NCBI RefSeq assembly: GCF_004210295.1
Contig: NZ_SDAK01000001.1
Location: 806,001 to 870,000, forward strand
DNA: 64,000 nucleotides
Source of the DNA: Lactococcus sp. S-13
GTDB lineage: Bacteria; Bacillota; Bacilli; Lactobacillales; Streptococcaceae
Direction of reading: 5' to 3'
This document shows, piece by piece, positions 16,836-25,905 of the stretch. Position numbers and translations under genes: made by a program. The stretch's first letter is position 1. Each line of letters begins with the position of its first letter. Below the pieces are notes generated by a model. That model was not told the origin of the DNA. It saw only the letters and a list, made by a program, of their open reading frames with translations, and made no database searches.

Positions 16836-19800
16836 TCCATTGCCTTCACTTTCTCCTCAATAAAACCAATTTCGTCTTGCAAAAGTCCGTATTTCGCATA
16901 GAGTTGTTGGTCGATTTCGGGGATGGATTTTGTCCAGTCGATGTCAGAGTTTGGAGTAAAATCTTGTAAAGGAACTTTTACCCACGTTTTTGGCGGATTA
17001 TCTTGTGTTATCTTTAAAACACCTAATAGAGTTCTTGCAAATTTACTTTTAGCATATTTTAATAAACTTTCTGCTTCTGCTCTATTGTCAAATGTGCCTA
17101 ACGAAATAAAGCTTTGAGTAAACCCAATTAGGGGCTCCCCAATTAGGGGCTCCCCAATTAGGGGTGTGCTAAGCACTTCGCCGATTGCTCCCGTACCGTT
17201 TGATTTTGGAACTAAAACCTTATATGAATCAAGATTTCCAAACTCTGATAAATAAGTTCTATTTACCCATTTATAGTGACGTTTATTAGAAATTAATCCT
17301 AGTATTTGAACATCATTTTCTGTCTGTTTTACATCTGAAAAAATATCAAGTTGGGAAAATGCTGAGGTTGTCAGTCGTTGTTCAGTACCATTACTTCCGA
17401 TAATTGCTTTTAAATTAGGATATGAATTATAAAGTCTCTCCAAATCAAATTTATTTTGTAGAGTAATTTTTTCTGATAATGGGATAAAATCTGAATGATT
17501 TTCAACCTTTTTCAAAATTGAATTTAATTCTTCAAAATGAGTAAACGTACCAATTTTTCCAAAGTTAGTTTTTTTATCATGGTAAGTTACAACGATACCA
17601 CCTTTGATATCTGTATTTGGGAACACATATGAACTATCTTGAGTATAAAAGATAATTTTCAAATGTTCATCATTAAGCATTTTCTCATTCCACTCTTTTG
17701 GTGTTTTCCCTGCATTGAATAAGAAACGAGCTGGAGTAATCAAAACAGCTTTATCAGAAATTTTATATGCCGTTTTCATAAAATGGTGATAAAGTGGACT
17801 ATCACTTGTATCTTTTGTTTCTTCCTGATAAGGCGGATTCCCAATCACTACATCAAATTTCACGTTCTTAAATGTCTCCTCTACTTTTGCTTTGCCCTTG
17901 GCTGGACTTTCCTTGATGGCTTCCACAAAACCGTCTATATACTGCACGTTAGTCTCAAAGTTCTTATATCCTGCAAGCGTACGCCCTGTGATGGTTTTTG
18001 CCATTTCTGTTTTGGCAATGGCAAAGATATTTTCCTTCAAGATTTTCTTGTACACTTCATCGGCTTCAAAGTGAATATCTTCATTTTTATTGACGGCTTG
18101 ATAATACAAACTCATTGCTACATGGAGCGGATAAAGCCCTGTTTTTGTATTGATTTCAACGATTTTAACTTCATCAGTATACACCTTGTCTGTGTCAGCT
18201 CTTTCAACCCAATGTAGGTTACTGACAGCTCCATCAGTCGTACTGACAAAGTCATCATCAAAGAAATTTAATCCACCAATCGTTTTTGTCAATTGTAAGT
18301 TAACCACTCGCCACGGTGTCAGCACCGTTTCTTTGTCAGGATTTTTAAAGGTAGCAAACAGCTCCGCAATCTTCTCAGCCCGCTCGATAAAGTCTAGCTG
18401 ATCATAAGATTTTGCCCGCTGACGGATAATCCGTCCCGCCTCGATGAAAACTTCTGCATCATAATACTGCACAATCTGATTGAACATCAGCTTTGTAAAG
18501 CCTTTAGGCATAAACTCTTTCCAAGATTCATCATCCACTTCTTTAACAAAATCTTGAATCGAAATATCTTTTGACAAATCCAACTTCATCCCGTAAATCA
18601 TCATCGGAATACGGATAGAGACCCCACGCAAAATGGAAATCATGGTCTTACGTTGTTTCTTGGCTTCATTTATTTTATCAATCGCTTCTCTTTCTTCTGG
18701 AGTACGTTGTCGAGTGGGCTTTTTCTTTGCTTTCTCGCCTTTATCATATTCCTCATCGGTTAAACCATTATCGGAGATAACAATTTTTTTATCATCAACA
18801 ACTTTTTTTGTTTTTCCAACAATTGCATTTAAATCCTTGAAAAGTTGAGTATCTCCTTCAGTGAGTGTCAAGAGATTATCATTATACAAACTGTCATCTT
18901 CAAAGCCCGAGCGAACTGCTTTTTCGGCATAGACTTTTTTGAGTTGGGTCAACATTTTATCAACATTAAAGCTGGTCATCCCCATCTCGCTATTACCTAA
19001 AATCGGCATGAAATTTAGCAAGCGCGTAAGCATGTCTTTTTGCTCTTGGGTATTTTTCTTCCCAACTCCTGAGTTAACTTGTGCAGATTCAGCCATGACA
19101 GACAAGGCACGGTCTGGCGCAAAGTCAAAAATGTAGCAATTTTTCTTCATGCCTAATTTTTCATGAGAAAATGGTGTTTGCGCACGGAAAGCTGCCTGTA
19201 AGTAATTCATGGCACTATTTGTATTCGATAAGAACAGAACCGCTGTCCATTCAGGGACATTGACACCCGTTGTCAACTTTCTGACAGTCAAAGTAATTGT
19301 TTTTGTCTGACTTGGGTCTTTTGTGATGGCTTTGCGAACTTTTTCCAAATCAAGACTATTTTTGTCCGTAATCTCATTACTATCACCATCTTTGACAACG
19401 TTAATAATCTTGTATTCTTGCCCAAAAATACGGTGTTCATTGAGCAACTTTTCAAAAGCATTCGCCTCTTTTACCCCAGGCATGAGCCAAAGCGTATGAC
19501 GTAACTCATTGCGGTATTGCTCGGTCGAAAAAGGATAGTTTGTTGTATTATCTTGATTGGTAATATTGTCCAAAAAGGCACGGACGTCCTCTTTGTGAAC
19601 CAATTCGCCACTATCGTCTACACGGAAAAACTCACGGAAATTAAAGGCTTTGGACTCATCCGCATATTTTTCTTTATTCCGCATTTCAAAGGTGTACATG
19701 GACACTTTGGGCAGTGTTTCATAAGGATTAGGTTTATCAGGATTTTCAAGTGACCATTTGAGTTTAGCCGTTTGCTCCATTGTATAATCCCAGGTGTAAA

Positions 19801-21196
19801 TCTGCTCTTCATCGTATTGATCCAGCAGATTAAAAGGAGTTCCCGAAAGTTCAAGAATTTTCGTTTTTTCTTTCTTGACCGCCTTCAGCACTACATCAGC
19901 AAGTTCTGTCTGTGTTCCCTCGTGGGCTTCATCAATGATAATCAAATCCCAATCCACATCAGAAAACTCAGCAAGGTTCGTTTCTCCGCCACCATATCTT
20001 AGCTTTTGAATGGAAGCAAAAAAGATAAACGGACTATCTCCTGTTTTGAGATTTTCAAGCGTTTCTCCCTTATCCTTAGAACCAAAACGATAGCCCTCAG
20101 CTGCCATTTTCATCTTGCCAAAGTCTTCAAACCAAGAATCAGAAACCACAGGACGGTGAGTCATAATCAGTACTTTTTGGAATTTTTCATCTTTAATCAG
20201 TTGCAAAGAAGTCAAGGTTTTTCCAAAGCGCATTTTAGCATTCCAAAGCATATTGTTTTTCTTCTTAAAAACTGCTTTGGTTTTAGAAACAGCACTTTCT
20301 TGCTCAGGGCGAAGTTTAATTTCGTAAGTTGGAGTTGGTTCAGCGATACCTTGAAGCGCAGAACGTCCTTCTTTGACTGCTTTGATGGCTTCTTTTGCAG
20401 TTTCTAAATCAGTTTTAAACCACTCTGTCCCTTCTAGATATTCTGGACGTTTTACTCCCGAACGATCTAATACCTTATGGACGGCTTTATCTCCAAACCA
20501 TAGTTTTGTGGATTTTTGCCAAGCTAACTCCACCCATTCTAAAATAAAAGGCAAGCCTGAAGTTGTCATGTAACTTTTTATTCGCTTTGGAGCGACTTTT
20601 CGTAAAAATTCACTATTAGGTGACCAGTCCACTTCAAAATCATCATCTGGAGCAGTTGCTTCACCAATTTTTTGAGTGCCTTCGTAAGCTTGAAACATTC
20701 CACTTTCATTATTTACGGTTTGAATATAAATCAACTTACGTTCTGCAGCTTGATACAATTTTTCTGCTTCAGGTTCTAAAAAGTCCAAATAAGCCGTTTG
20801 AATATCTGTGCTTGTATATTTTTTTACAAACCAGACTAAAATGATAAAAATCTGATGGAGTGCTTTAAGTGCATTTTCTTGAGTAGCTTCTGCAGAGTTA
20901 ATCTCATGAGCTGCGAGATTTCCTAATTTTTTAACATCATAAAAGGCTTGAACGATGTATTGTTCAGGAATATAACGTTTTGCTTCATTGAGCTTATCAT
21001 TAAAACTGGCACGATTTTGGAGAACAATGGATTCTTTTTCCAAAACAAGCACAACAGCATTTTCAGCCATTTTTCGGACTTTAGTCAGCGTGCCTTCATA
21101 ATCTTTATGGGTATAATTTTCTTCCGCAAGATTTGCCGTTTCAAAAAGAATAGCCGTATCTGCTTCAACCTTCAAAAATTCAAAGTTCTTTGACAT
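16832..21196 (-). CDS. Large nuclease-helicase-methylase restriction-modification protein (1454 aa)
   Basis: A multidomain protein likely to restrict foreign DNA in an ATP-dependent way. In order: an HsdR/DUF4145-like helical N-terminus (1-140); a probable GIY-YIG-type nuclease (about 150-275, with K-L-I-Y-I, K-I-G-E-A-T and T-E-W-F blocks); an SF2 helicase with Walker A at 319-327 (N-A-K-M-R-F-G-K-T) and D-E-A-H at 422-425; an N6-adenine methylase region with N-P-P-Y at about 1120-1123; and a target-recognition-like C-terminus. In front of NPPY the usual SAM-binding motif I is not recognisable, while the gene upstream encodes a clear one. A 15-bp tandem repeat lies in the C-terminal part. 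It starts directly after the partner gene's stop codon (TAG-ATG). Confidence 0.85.
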   Translation of the reverse strand: MSKNFEFLKVEADTAILFETANLAEENYTHKDYEGTLTKVRKMAENAVVLVLEKESIVLQNRASFNDKLNEAKRYIPEQYIVQAFYDVKKLGNLAAHEINSAEATQENALKALHQIFIILVWFVKKYTSTDIQTAYLDFLEPEAEKLYQAAERKLIYIQTVNNESGMFQAYEGTQKIGEATAPDDDFEVDWSPNSEFLRKVAPKRIKSYMTTSGLPFILEWVELAWQKSTKLWFGDKAVHKVLDRSGVKRPEYLEGTEWFKTDLETAKEAIKAVKEGRSALQGIAEPTPTYEIKLRPEQESAVSKTKAVFKKKNNMLWNAKMRFGKTLTSLQLIKDEKFQKVLIMTHRPVVSDSWFEDFGKMKMAAEGYRFGSKDKGETLENLKTGDSPFIFFASIQKLRYGGGETNLAEFSDVDWDLIIIDEAHEGTQTELADVVLKAVKKEKTKILELSGTPFNLLDQYDEEQIYTWDYTMEQTAKLKWSLENPDKPNPYETLPKVSMYTFEMRNKEKYADESKAFNFREFFRVDDSGELVHKEDVRAFLDNITNQDNTTNYPFSTEQYRNELRHTLWLMPGVKEANAFEKLLNEHRIFGQEYKIINVVKDGDSNEITDKNSLDLEKVRKAITKDPSQTKTITLTVRKLTTGVNVPEWTAVLFLSNTNSAMNYLQAAFRAQTPFSHEKLGMKKNCYIFDFAPDRALSVMAESAQVNSGVGKKNTQEQKDMLTRLLNFMPILGNSEMGMTSFNVDKMLTQLKKVYAEKAVRSGFEDDSLYNDNLLTLTEGDTQLFKDLNAIVGKTKKVVDDKKIVISDNGLTDEEYDKGEKAKKKPTRQRTPEEREAIDKINEAKKQRKTMISILRGVSIRIPMMIYGMKLDLSKDISIQDFVKEVDDESWKEFMPKGFTKLMFNQIVQYYDAEVFIEAGRIIRQRAKSYDQLDFIERAEKIAELFATFKNPDKETVLTPWRVVNLQLTKTIGGLNFFDDDFVSTTDGAVSNLHWVERADTDKVYTDEVKIVEINTKTGLYPLHVAMSLYYQAVNKNEDIHFEADEVYKKILKENIFAIAKTEMAKTITGRTLAGYKNFETNVQYIDGFVEAIKESPAKGKAKVEETFKNVKFDVVIGNPPYQEETKDTSDSPLYHHFMKTAYKISDKAVLITPARFLFNAGKTPKEWNEKMLNDEHLKIIFYTQDSSYVFPNTDIKGGIVVTYHDKKTNFGKIGTFTHFEELNSILKKVENHSDFIPLSEKITLQNKFDLERLYNSYPNLKAIIGSNGTEQRLTTSAFSQLDIFSDVKQTENDVQILGLISNKRHYKWVNRTYLSEFGNLDSYKVLVPKSNGTGAIGEVLSTPLIGEPLIGEPLIGFTQSFISLGTFDNRAEAESLLKYAKSKFARTLLGVLKITQDNPPKTWVKVPLQDFTPNSDIDWTKSIPEIDQQLYAKYGLLQDEIGFIEEKVKAME
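17125..17164 (-). repeat. In-frame 15-bp tandem repeat in the recognition region
   Basis: The unit CAATTAGGGGCTCCC is present 2.7 times without mismatch and encodes repeated L-I-G-E-P at about residues 1345-1358 of the large RM protein. A 15-bp unit keeps the frame when copy number changes. Confidence 0.9.
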
Positions 21197-21901
21197 CTAT
21201 TTTTCCTCCAACTGATAAACTTTTTGAATATCAATAATAATCGGCTCCATTTTTTTCTCTATATCAAGCGCTATATCATCAATTCCATCACCGTCTAGGT
21301 CAAAAAGACTGAGTTGACCTTCTGGAATCCCTCGCTCAACATTTACATTTTCTCCAAAAAGACTGGCAAATGTGAATTCTGACCATTCCACTTTACTTGG
21401 CTTTCCTTTTACTCTTTTCCACTCACTAAAAATAATCGGTTCATCGGTATCAGGATGTCTTTTCGTCAAAGTATTTCCTCGAATAATATTTTTATGGATG
21501 ATAAATTTGGTGGATTTATAGAATCCAGTGTTTACACTTAAACGTTCCCCAAATGCTTTCTCGTACCATTTCATATAATTATCGAGCATTTTAAATCTTG
21601 CAAGCTCAAGATTATCTTCTAAAAACTCAATCCCATAAATTGAAGCTAGAGCAAATAAAGACTTGGTTTTCCAGTTCATTTTGTCAAATTGCTGTGTTAC
21701 CGCTTCGAGTTTCCGCTCTAGTATTGCGACTAAAAAATTCCCGTCGCCAGAAGAAGGCTCTAAAAAAGTAGCATGAATATCTTCCGTTGCTTCTTTTACG
21801 CCTTCGGTATCAAGCATTTTTTGAACCATCCATGAGGGAGTGAAAACTTCACCATGCTTTTGGACACGTTCCTTTGATTTAATAAGCTTTTCAGAGGTCA
21901 T
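21197..21901 (-). CDS. Small DNA adenine methylase subunit with SAM-binding motif I
   Basis: A 234-residue protein whose N-terminus (K-S-K-E-R-V-Q-K-H-G-E-V-F-T-P-S-W-M-V) is typical of type I/IIG-like adenine methylases, followed by motif I, F-L-E-P-S-S-G-D-G-N-F at 46-56. It has no N-P-P-Y of its own; that box is in the adjacent 1454-residue protein. The two may form one functional methylase from two chains. The frame opens at 21958, but I start at 21901 because GGAGG lies 7 nt before this ATG and the conserved region begins right after it. It is the first gene of the leftward defence operon. Confidence 0.8.
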   Translation of the reverse strand: MTSEKLIKSKERVQKHGEVFTPSWMVQKMLDTEGVKEATEDIHATFLEPSSGDGNFLVAILERKLEAVTQQFDKMNWKTKSLFALASIYGIEFLEDNLELARFKMLDNYMKWYEKAFGERLSVNTGFYKSTKFIIHKNIIRGNTLTKRHPDTDEPIIFSEWKRVKGKPSKVEWSEFTFASLFGENVNVERGIPEGQLSLFDLDGDGIDDIALDIEKKMEPIIIDIQKVYQLEEK

Positions 21902-21991
21902 TGCAACCTCCGAAAATTTCAAAGTATGCAAAAAATCCGTTTGAACAACTTGTTCCAAACGGTGTATTTTTATATTTTTTTCCTGTAAGTA

Positions 21992-22031
21992 TTCCTTTAG
22001 GTATATACCTATAGGAAGGGGTTAACCCCTT
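21992..22031. promoter_or_regulatory. Two abutting palindromes upstream of the defence operon
   Basis: A 26-bp inverted repeat with one mismatch (21992-22017, centre GGTATATACC) runs directly into a perfect 16-bp palindrome AAGGGGTTAACCCCTT (22016-22031). They lie 91 nt or more upstream of the first methylase codon. A repressor operator or a terminator for plus-strand transcription (T-run after 22031) are the main options. Confidence 0.5.
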
Positions 22032-22168
22032 CGATTTTTCTGATTTATCCATATCTCTATTCTACCACTTGTAAGCCTCATCGTAAAGAGATTATCCAAG
22101 CAAAAATTCACGTAAAATCGAATCATTTTAAAAGCCTCTAATCTCAGTCATATCAAGCAAAGACAAGA

Positions 22169-22207
22169 AAATCCCTGCCAAGAAATCTTGGCAGGGATTT
22201 TGGCAGG
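22169..22207. repeat. Right arm repeats of the element (inverted plus direct TTGGCAGG units)
   Basis: AAATCCCTGCCAAG and CTTGGCAGGGATTT form a perfect 14-bp stem (22169-22200); a further TTGGCAGG follows. Bases 22186-22207 are identical to 8016-8037 at the left end. Three or more copies of TTGGCAGG near both ends suggest protein-binding arm sites. Confidence 0.6.
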
Positions 22208-22288
22208 GAACTTAGTTAAAGTTCCCTATTTTTTCGTTCACTCTTCGCAATCAAATGTTGATATAGCGGGCTTTCGCACTCATCTTGA

Positions 22289-23707
22289 TTAATCTTCTGT
22301 ATACCAGTCGTAATGGAAGATTCCGGCTTTATCTGTACGTTCATAAGTATGCGCACCGAAATAGTCACGTTGAGCTTGGATGAGGTTCGCTGGCAGATTT
22401 GCTGAGCGATAGCTATCGTAGTAGCTGATTGCTGAGGTAAAGGTTGGAACTGGGATACCTGTTTGAACAGCAAGGGTCACAACGTCACGAACTGATTCTT
22501 GGTAACGTTTTGTGATGTCCACAAAGTAGTCGTCAAGCAAGAGGTTTTCAAGTTCATTATTCTTGTTAAAGGCGTCTGTGATGTTTTGAAGGAATTCTGC
22601 ACGAATGATACATCCTGCGCGCCAGATTTGTGCGATTGTTGCGTATGGAAGATCCCAATTGTATTCTTTAGAAGCTTGACGAAGTTGAGCAAATCCTTGG
22701 GCGTAAGACATGATTTTTGAGAAATAAAGTGCTTTGCGGATTTTTTCCACGATTTCAGCTTTGTCGCCTGAGAAGTTTACTGCTGGACCTGACAAAACTT
22801 GACTTGCTTTGACACGTTCGTCTTTGTAAGTTGAAATGAAGCGCGCAAAGACTGATTCGGTGATCAATGGAAGTGGAACACCGAGATCAAGTGAACTTTG
22901 TGAAGTCCATTTTCCTGTTCCTTTGTTTCCTGCTTTATCAAGAATTTTATCTACGATATAGCCTTCGCCTTCGTCGTCTTTACGTTTCAGGACTTCTTTA
23001 GTAATTTCGATGAGGTAGCTATCGAGTTCGCCTTCGTTCCATTCTTCAAAGATAGCTTGGATTTCAGCGTTATCAAGACCAAGCACACGTTTCAAAAGAT
23101 CGTAAGATTCGGCAATCAATTGCATATCGCCATATTCAATTCCGTTATGCACCATTTTTACATAGTGTCCAGCACCGTTTGGTCCCATATAAGCCACGCA
23201 TGGTGCGCCATCTTGTGGTGCTTTCCCTGCGATTTGTTCAAAGATAGGAGCGATAAGATCGTACGCTTCTTTTTGTCCACCAGGCATAATAGATGGGCCT
23301 TCAAGCGCTCCTTTTTCACCACCTGAAACTCCTGTACCAATGAAGTTGATTCCTGAGTTGGCAAGTTCCGCATTACGACGCATTGTATCTGGGAAGTGTG
23401 TGTTTCCACCGTCAATCAAGATATCGCCTTTATCTAAATGGGGAAGTAAAGCTTGAATTGTAGCGTCTGTCCCTGCACCTGCTTGAACCATAAGCATGAT
23501 ACGGCGTGGTTTTTCGATACTTGCTACAAATTCTTCGACAGTCTTAGTCAAAACAAAGTTTTTGTCGGGATGTTCGGCGATAACTTCTTCTGTTTTTGAA
23601 GTTGTACGGTTAAAAAGGGCAACCGTATAGCCGCGTGATTCTACGTTGAGGGCAAGGTTTTTACCCATAACTGCCATTCCGACAACACCAAAGTTTGCTT
23701 GTGTCAT
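22289..23707 (-). CDS. gnd: 6-phosphogluconate dehydrogenase (decarboxylating)
   Basis: Oxidises 6-phosphogluconate to ribulose 5-phosphate, CO2 and NADPH in the oxidative pentose-phosphate pathway; cytoplasmic. The 472-residue length is normal. The N-terminal Rossmann motif ([13 protein letters not shown]) and the signature I-G-T-G-V-S-G-G-E-x-G-A with K-M-V-H-N-G-I-E-Y are present. The start ATG at 23707 follows a GGAGG Shine-Dalgarno. The 3' end is the attachment site of the mobile element: the last codons (after the core at 22300-22312) are element-derived and restore a complete C-terminus Y-D-W-Y-T-E-D. The host's former tail remains at 7949-7969. Confidence 0.97.
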   Translation of the reverse strand: MTQANFGVVGMAVMGKNLALNVESRGYTVALFNRTTSKTEEVIAEHPDKNFVLTKTVEEFVASIEKPRRIMLMVQAGAGTDATIQALLPHLDKGDILIDGGNTHFPDTMRRNAELANSGINFIGTGVSGGEKGALEGPSIMPGGQKEAYDLIAPIFEQIAGKAPQDGAPCVAYMGPNGAGHYVKMVHNGIEYGDMQLIAESYDLLKRVLGLDNAEIQAIFEEWNEGELDSYLIEITKEVLKRKDDEGEGYIVDKILDKAGNKGTGKWTSQSSLDLGVPLPLITESVFARFISTYKDERVKASQVLSGPAVNFSGDKAEIVEKIRKALYFSKIMSYAQGFAQLRQASKEYNWDLPYATIAQIWRAGCIIRAEFLQNITDAFNKNNELENLLLDDYFVDITKRYQESVRDVVTLAVQTGIPVPTFTSAISYYDSYRSANLPANLIQAQRDYFGAHTYERTDKAGIFHYDWYTED

Positions 23708-23743
23708 GTGAAATCCTCCGGATTTTCTTATTTATTTTCTATA

Positions 23744-23771
23744 ATTATAGTATAACGCAATTTTTTTCCAA
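23744..23771 (-). promoter_or_regulatory. gnd promoter
   Basis: Minus strand: TTGGAA (23766-23771), 16-nt spacer, TATAAT (23744-23749), 37 nt upstream of the gnd ATG. Confidence 0.65.
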
Positions 23772-23837
23772 TTACCACCTTTAACTTTGAAAAAAATTTA
23801 CATATTAAAAATCTGCCAAAAGTGACAGATTTTTAAT

Positions 23838-24419
23838 TTACCATTCTTCGCTTGGGTGATTGGTTAATTCTTTTGCTTTTTCGGCAATTTTTCTTGCTTC
23901 TTCGGCGAGAGAATCAGAGCTGATGTCTTCTTTTTCAGTTTCTTCGGCATCATTAAATTTGGCAACTACTGCGGCAGCATCGTCCGAGATGAAGGAGTCT
24001 TCCTCATCGGTTGCTTGGTTTTCATCAAAAAGCTCTTCACCGCTCTCTTTGGCACTATTGATTTTTTCCATAATCGCATCGCGGGTTTCATTGAAAAAAT
24101 CGACAACGCTATCTTTTGAGAGTTCGCCTGAATCTACTTTTTCCATGATTAAATCACGTTTTGAAATTAAAAACTCTTTGGCTTTATCGGCTGAGATTTC
24201 ACCTGAATCAAATTTTTCTTTGATTTCTGTAAATTTTTCGCTCGAAAAGTCAACGGCATTATCTCTGAGCTCATTGAGGGTTTCTTGCGGATTTTCTTTG
24301 AAATCATCATAAATTTTACCTGCGTCTTCGCGCAGCTCGCTACCTTTTTTGGGAGCGAGAAAGAGTGCTGCAGCGGCGCCTACGAGTGCACCAACTAAAA
24401 ATCCTGTTTTTTTCGACAT
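23838..24419 (-). CDS. YtxH domain protein
   Basis: A 193-residue protein with the YtxH N-terminus: a short glycine/alanine-rich membrane segment (G-F-L-V-G-A-L-V-G-A-A-A-A-L-F-L-A-P) followed by K-K-G-S-E-L-R. The remainder is strongly acidic, helical and contains three similar blocks built on K-x-x-F-D-S-G-E-I-S / K-V-D-S-G-E-L-S, so it is an extended version of the usual 100-140 aa protein. It is placed with DUF948 downstream of lgt and hprK, the conserved streptococcal order. YtxH/YtxG proteins are linked to general stress in bacilli; the role here is unknown. Gap to DUF948: 50 nt. Confidence 0.85.
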   Translation of the reverse strand: MSKKTGFLVGALVGAAAALFLAPKKGSELREDAGKIYDDFKENPQETLNELRDNAVDFSSEKFTEIKEKFDSGEISADKAKEFLISKRDLIMEKVDSGELSKDSVVDFFNETRDAIMEKINSAKESGEELFDENQATDEEDSFISDDAAAVVAKFNDAEETEKEDISSDSLAEEARKIAEKAKELTNHPSEEW

Positions 24420-24469
24420 GGTCTATTTCCTTTCCTTTGTAAACTTGTTAGCTTGTTGAGTGATTGCTT

Positions 24470-24871
24470 TTATTTTGTTTTGTCTTTTTTGACAAAAAAT
24501 CTTTTGGCTGTTTTGGCAAGGACAACTGCTGAAACGGTTCCTGTTTTACGGCCCGCTGAGGTACGGTTGAGGCGTTTTACAAGGTTACGGCTAGAGTTGT
24601 TGATGTCAGAAATGCTTTCGGACAAATCGGCTACTGCGGTAAATAAAGGGTCGATTGTCGCGACTTTTCCATTGACATCGTCAAGCAAAGTGTTGGCTTT
24701 GGTCATGATTCCATCTGCTTGGTGAAGCAGAATATCAACATCGCTAGAAACGACTTTGACTGTGCGGTTTGCCTCCTCCACGACTTTGGATACTTTGTGC
24801 AAGACGATGACTAAGAAAATCACCAAAACAGCAAAAGCAATCGCAATGATTAGTAATGCAATATTTCCCAC
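24470..24871 (-). CDS. DUF948 domain membrane protein (YtxG-like)
   Basis: A 133-residue protein: N-terminal membrane helix (about 3-25), then a helical amphipathic region (V-S-K-V-V-E-E-A-N-R-T-V-K ... V-D-I-L-L-H-Q-A-D) and a basic tail. This is the DUF948/YtxG pattern. The start is a GTG at 24871 directly preceded by AAAGGAGG. It is followed by the YtxH gene, with which it probably acts; a role at the membrane or in the cell envelope under stress is inferred from relatives only. Confidence 0.85.
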   Translation of the reverse strand: MGNIALLIIAIAFAVLVIFLVIVLHKVSKVVEEANRTVKVVSSDVDILLHQADGIMTKANTLLDDVNGKVATIDPLFTAVADLSESISDINNSSRNLVKRLNRTSAGRKTGTVSAVVLAKTAKRFFVKKDKTK

Positions 24872-25036
24872 GTTTCCTCCTTTATTGGAAAGCTAAACTT
24901 TCCTTTTCAATCTCTTTTTTATGAAAGCGATTGTAGTTTGACTTTATTATAACAAATTATTGAATGATTTTCTAATATTACTTGCTGCTTTTTTGGAAAG
25001 AAATGAGAAAAAACTGCCAGCGATGACAGTTTTTTC

Positions 25037-25822
25037 TTAGGCTTTTTTAATTCTTCGAGTGATAAAGAGAAGGATTCCAACAACGACGAGGAGGACAGAG
25101 AGCCATTGCGAAACGCGTGCAGGGCCTAACATAAGGCTGTCGGTACGCATTCCTTCCACAATGAAGCGGACACTTCCATACCACACGAGGTAAAAACTGA
25201 AAATATCTCCTGCTAAGAGGCCTTTGATGCGATGGCGCAAAAGCATGATAAGAATAAATCCACTCAGGGTTCCTATACTTTCAAAGAGAAAAGTAGGCAG
25301 TCGGTAGTGACCATCAATAAACATTTGATTGCGGATAAATGAGGGAAGCCAGTCAAGGTTAGAAACAATTTTACCGTAGGCTTCTTGATTGACAAAATTG
25401 CCCCAACGTCCCATTGCTTGAGCTAGTAAAACGCCTGGAATGACAATATCCAGCAAATCCAGTGGATGAATCATGCGGTAGTAGCTGAAAACAAAGAGGA
25501 CAATGGCACCCATAATCAAACTGCCATAAATGGCGCCGCCACCATCCCACATCGCAATGATTTGGCTGGGGTGCTGACTATAATAGCTCCATTCAAAGGC
25601 AACGTAATAAATTCGCGCACCAACAATTCCAAGGGGAAAAGCAAAAAGGACGAAATCAATGATATCATCAGAAGTCATTTTGCGGCGAGGGGCTTCTTTG
25701 CAGGCCAACCAAACGGCAATTGCTGCGCCAGTGACAATAAATATGGCATACCAGTGAATCGCTAGTGGCCCAAGCTGGAGCGCAATTTTGTCAATCGCTA
25801 TGTAGGGAAATATATTATTCAT
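25037..25822 (-). CDS. lgt: Prolipoprotein diacylglyceryl transferase
   Basis: Attaches diacylglycerol from phosphatidylglycerol to the lipobox cysteine of prelipoproteins in the membrane; first step of lipoprotein maturation. The 261-residue protein has seven hydrophobic segments, the N-terminal H-W-Y-A pattern and the signature [14 protein letters not shown]. Its substrates in this window would include the substrate-binding protein at 57762 and the YidC at 54368. It follows hprK (83-nt gap with CGTCAG repeats), as in other Streptococcaceae. Confidence 0.95.
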   Translation of the reverse strand: MNNIFPYIAIDKIALQLGPLAIHWYAIFIVTGAAIAVWLACKEAPRRKMTSDDIIDFVLFAFPLGIVGARIYYVAFEWSYYSQHPSQIIAMWDGGGAIYGSLIMGAIVLFVFSYYRMIHPLDLLDIVIPGVLLAQAMGRWGNFVNQEAYGKIVSNLDWLPSFIRNQMFIDGHYRLPTFLFESIGTLSGFILIMLLRHRIKGLLAGDIFSFYLVWYGSVRFIVEGMRTDSLMLGPARVSQWLSVLLVVVGILLFITRRIKKA

Positions 25823-25905
25823 AGTTTTAGTTTTTTATTATTTTTGAGTCTTTTGAATTGCGTCAGCATTTTCTCTGGTGACATTTTTGCTGACGAAACT
25901 TATTT

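Larger units (their letters stand above)
7957..22312. mobile_element. Integrative (probably mobilisable) element in the 3' end of gnd, with defence cargo
   Basis: The boundaries are two copies of the 13-bp gnd core (7957-7969 and 22300-22312). The integrase lies next to the left end, as usual. The left half holds a mobilisation module in one orientation: a 105-aa protein, an FtsK/TcpA-like ATPase, a membrane protein, a MobT/Rep_trans-like relaxase, DUF3173 and the integrase. The right half holds restriction-modification-like and reverse-transcriptase genes. No mating-pair-formation genes are present, so I read it as an integrative mobilisable element dependent on a helper rather than a full ICE. 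All genes face left, and the right half is visibly more AT-rich than the flanking chromosome. Confidence 0.8.

Noticed and set aside
17783-18217. 144-codon plus-strand frame inside the large RM gene
   Set aside because: Antisense shadow of the methylase region, which has the N-P-P-Y motif in the opposite strand.
22171-22230. Hairpins near the right end as the gnd terminator
   Set aside because: On the gnd strand no T-run follows these stems; they fit element arm sites better, while the true gnd terminator is at 7899-7926.
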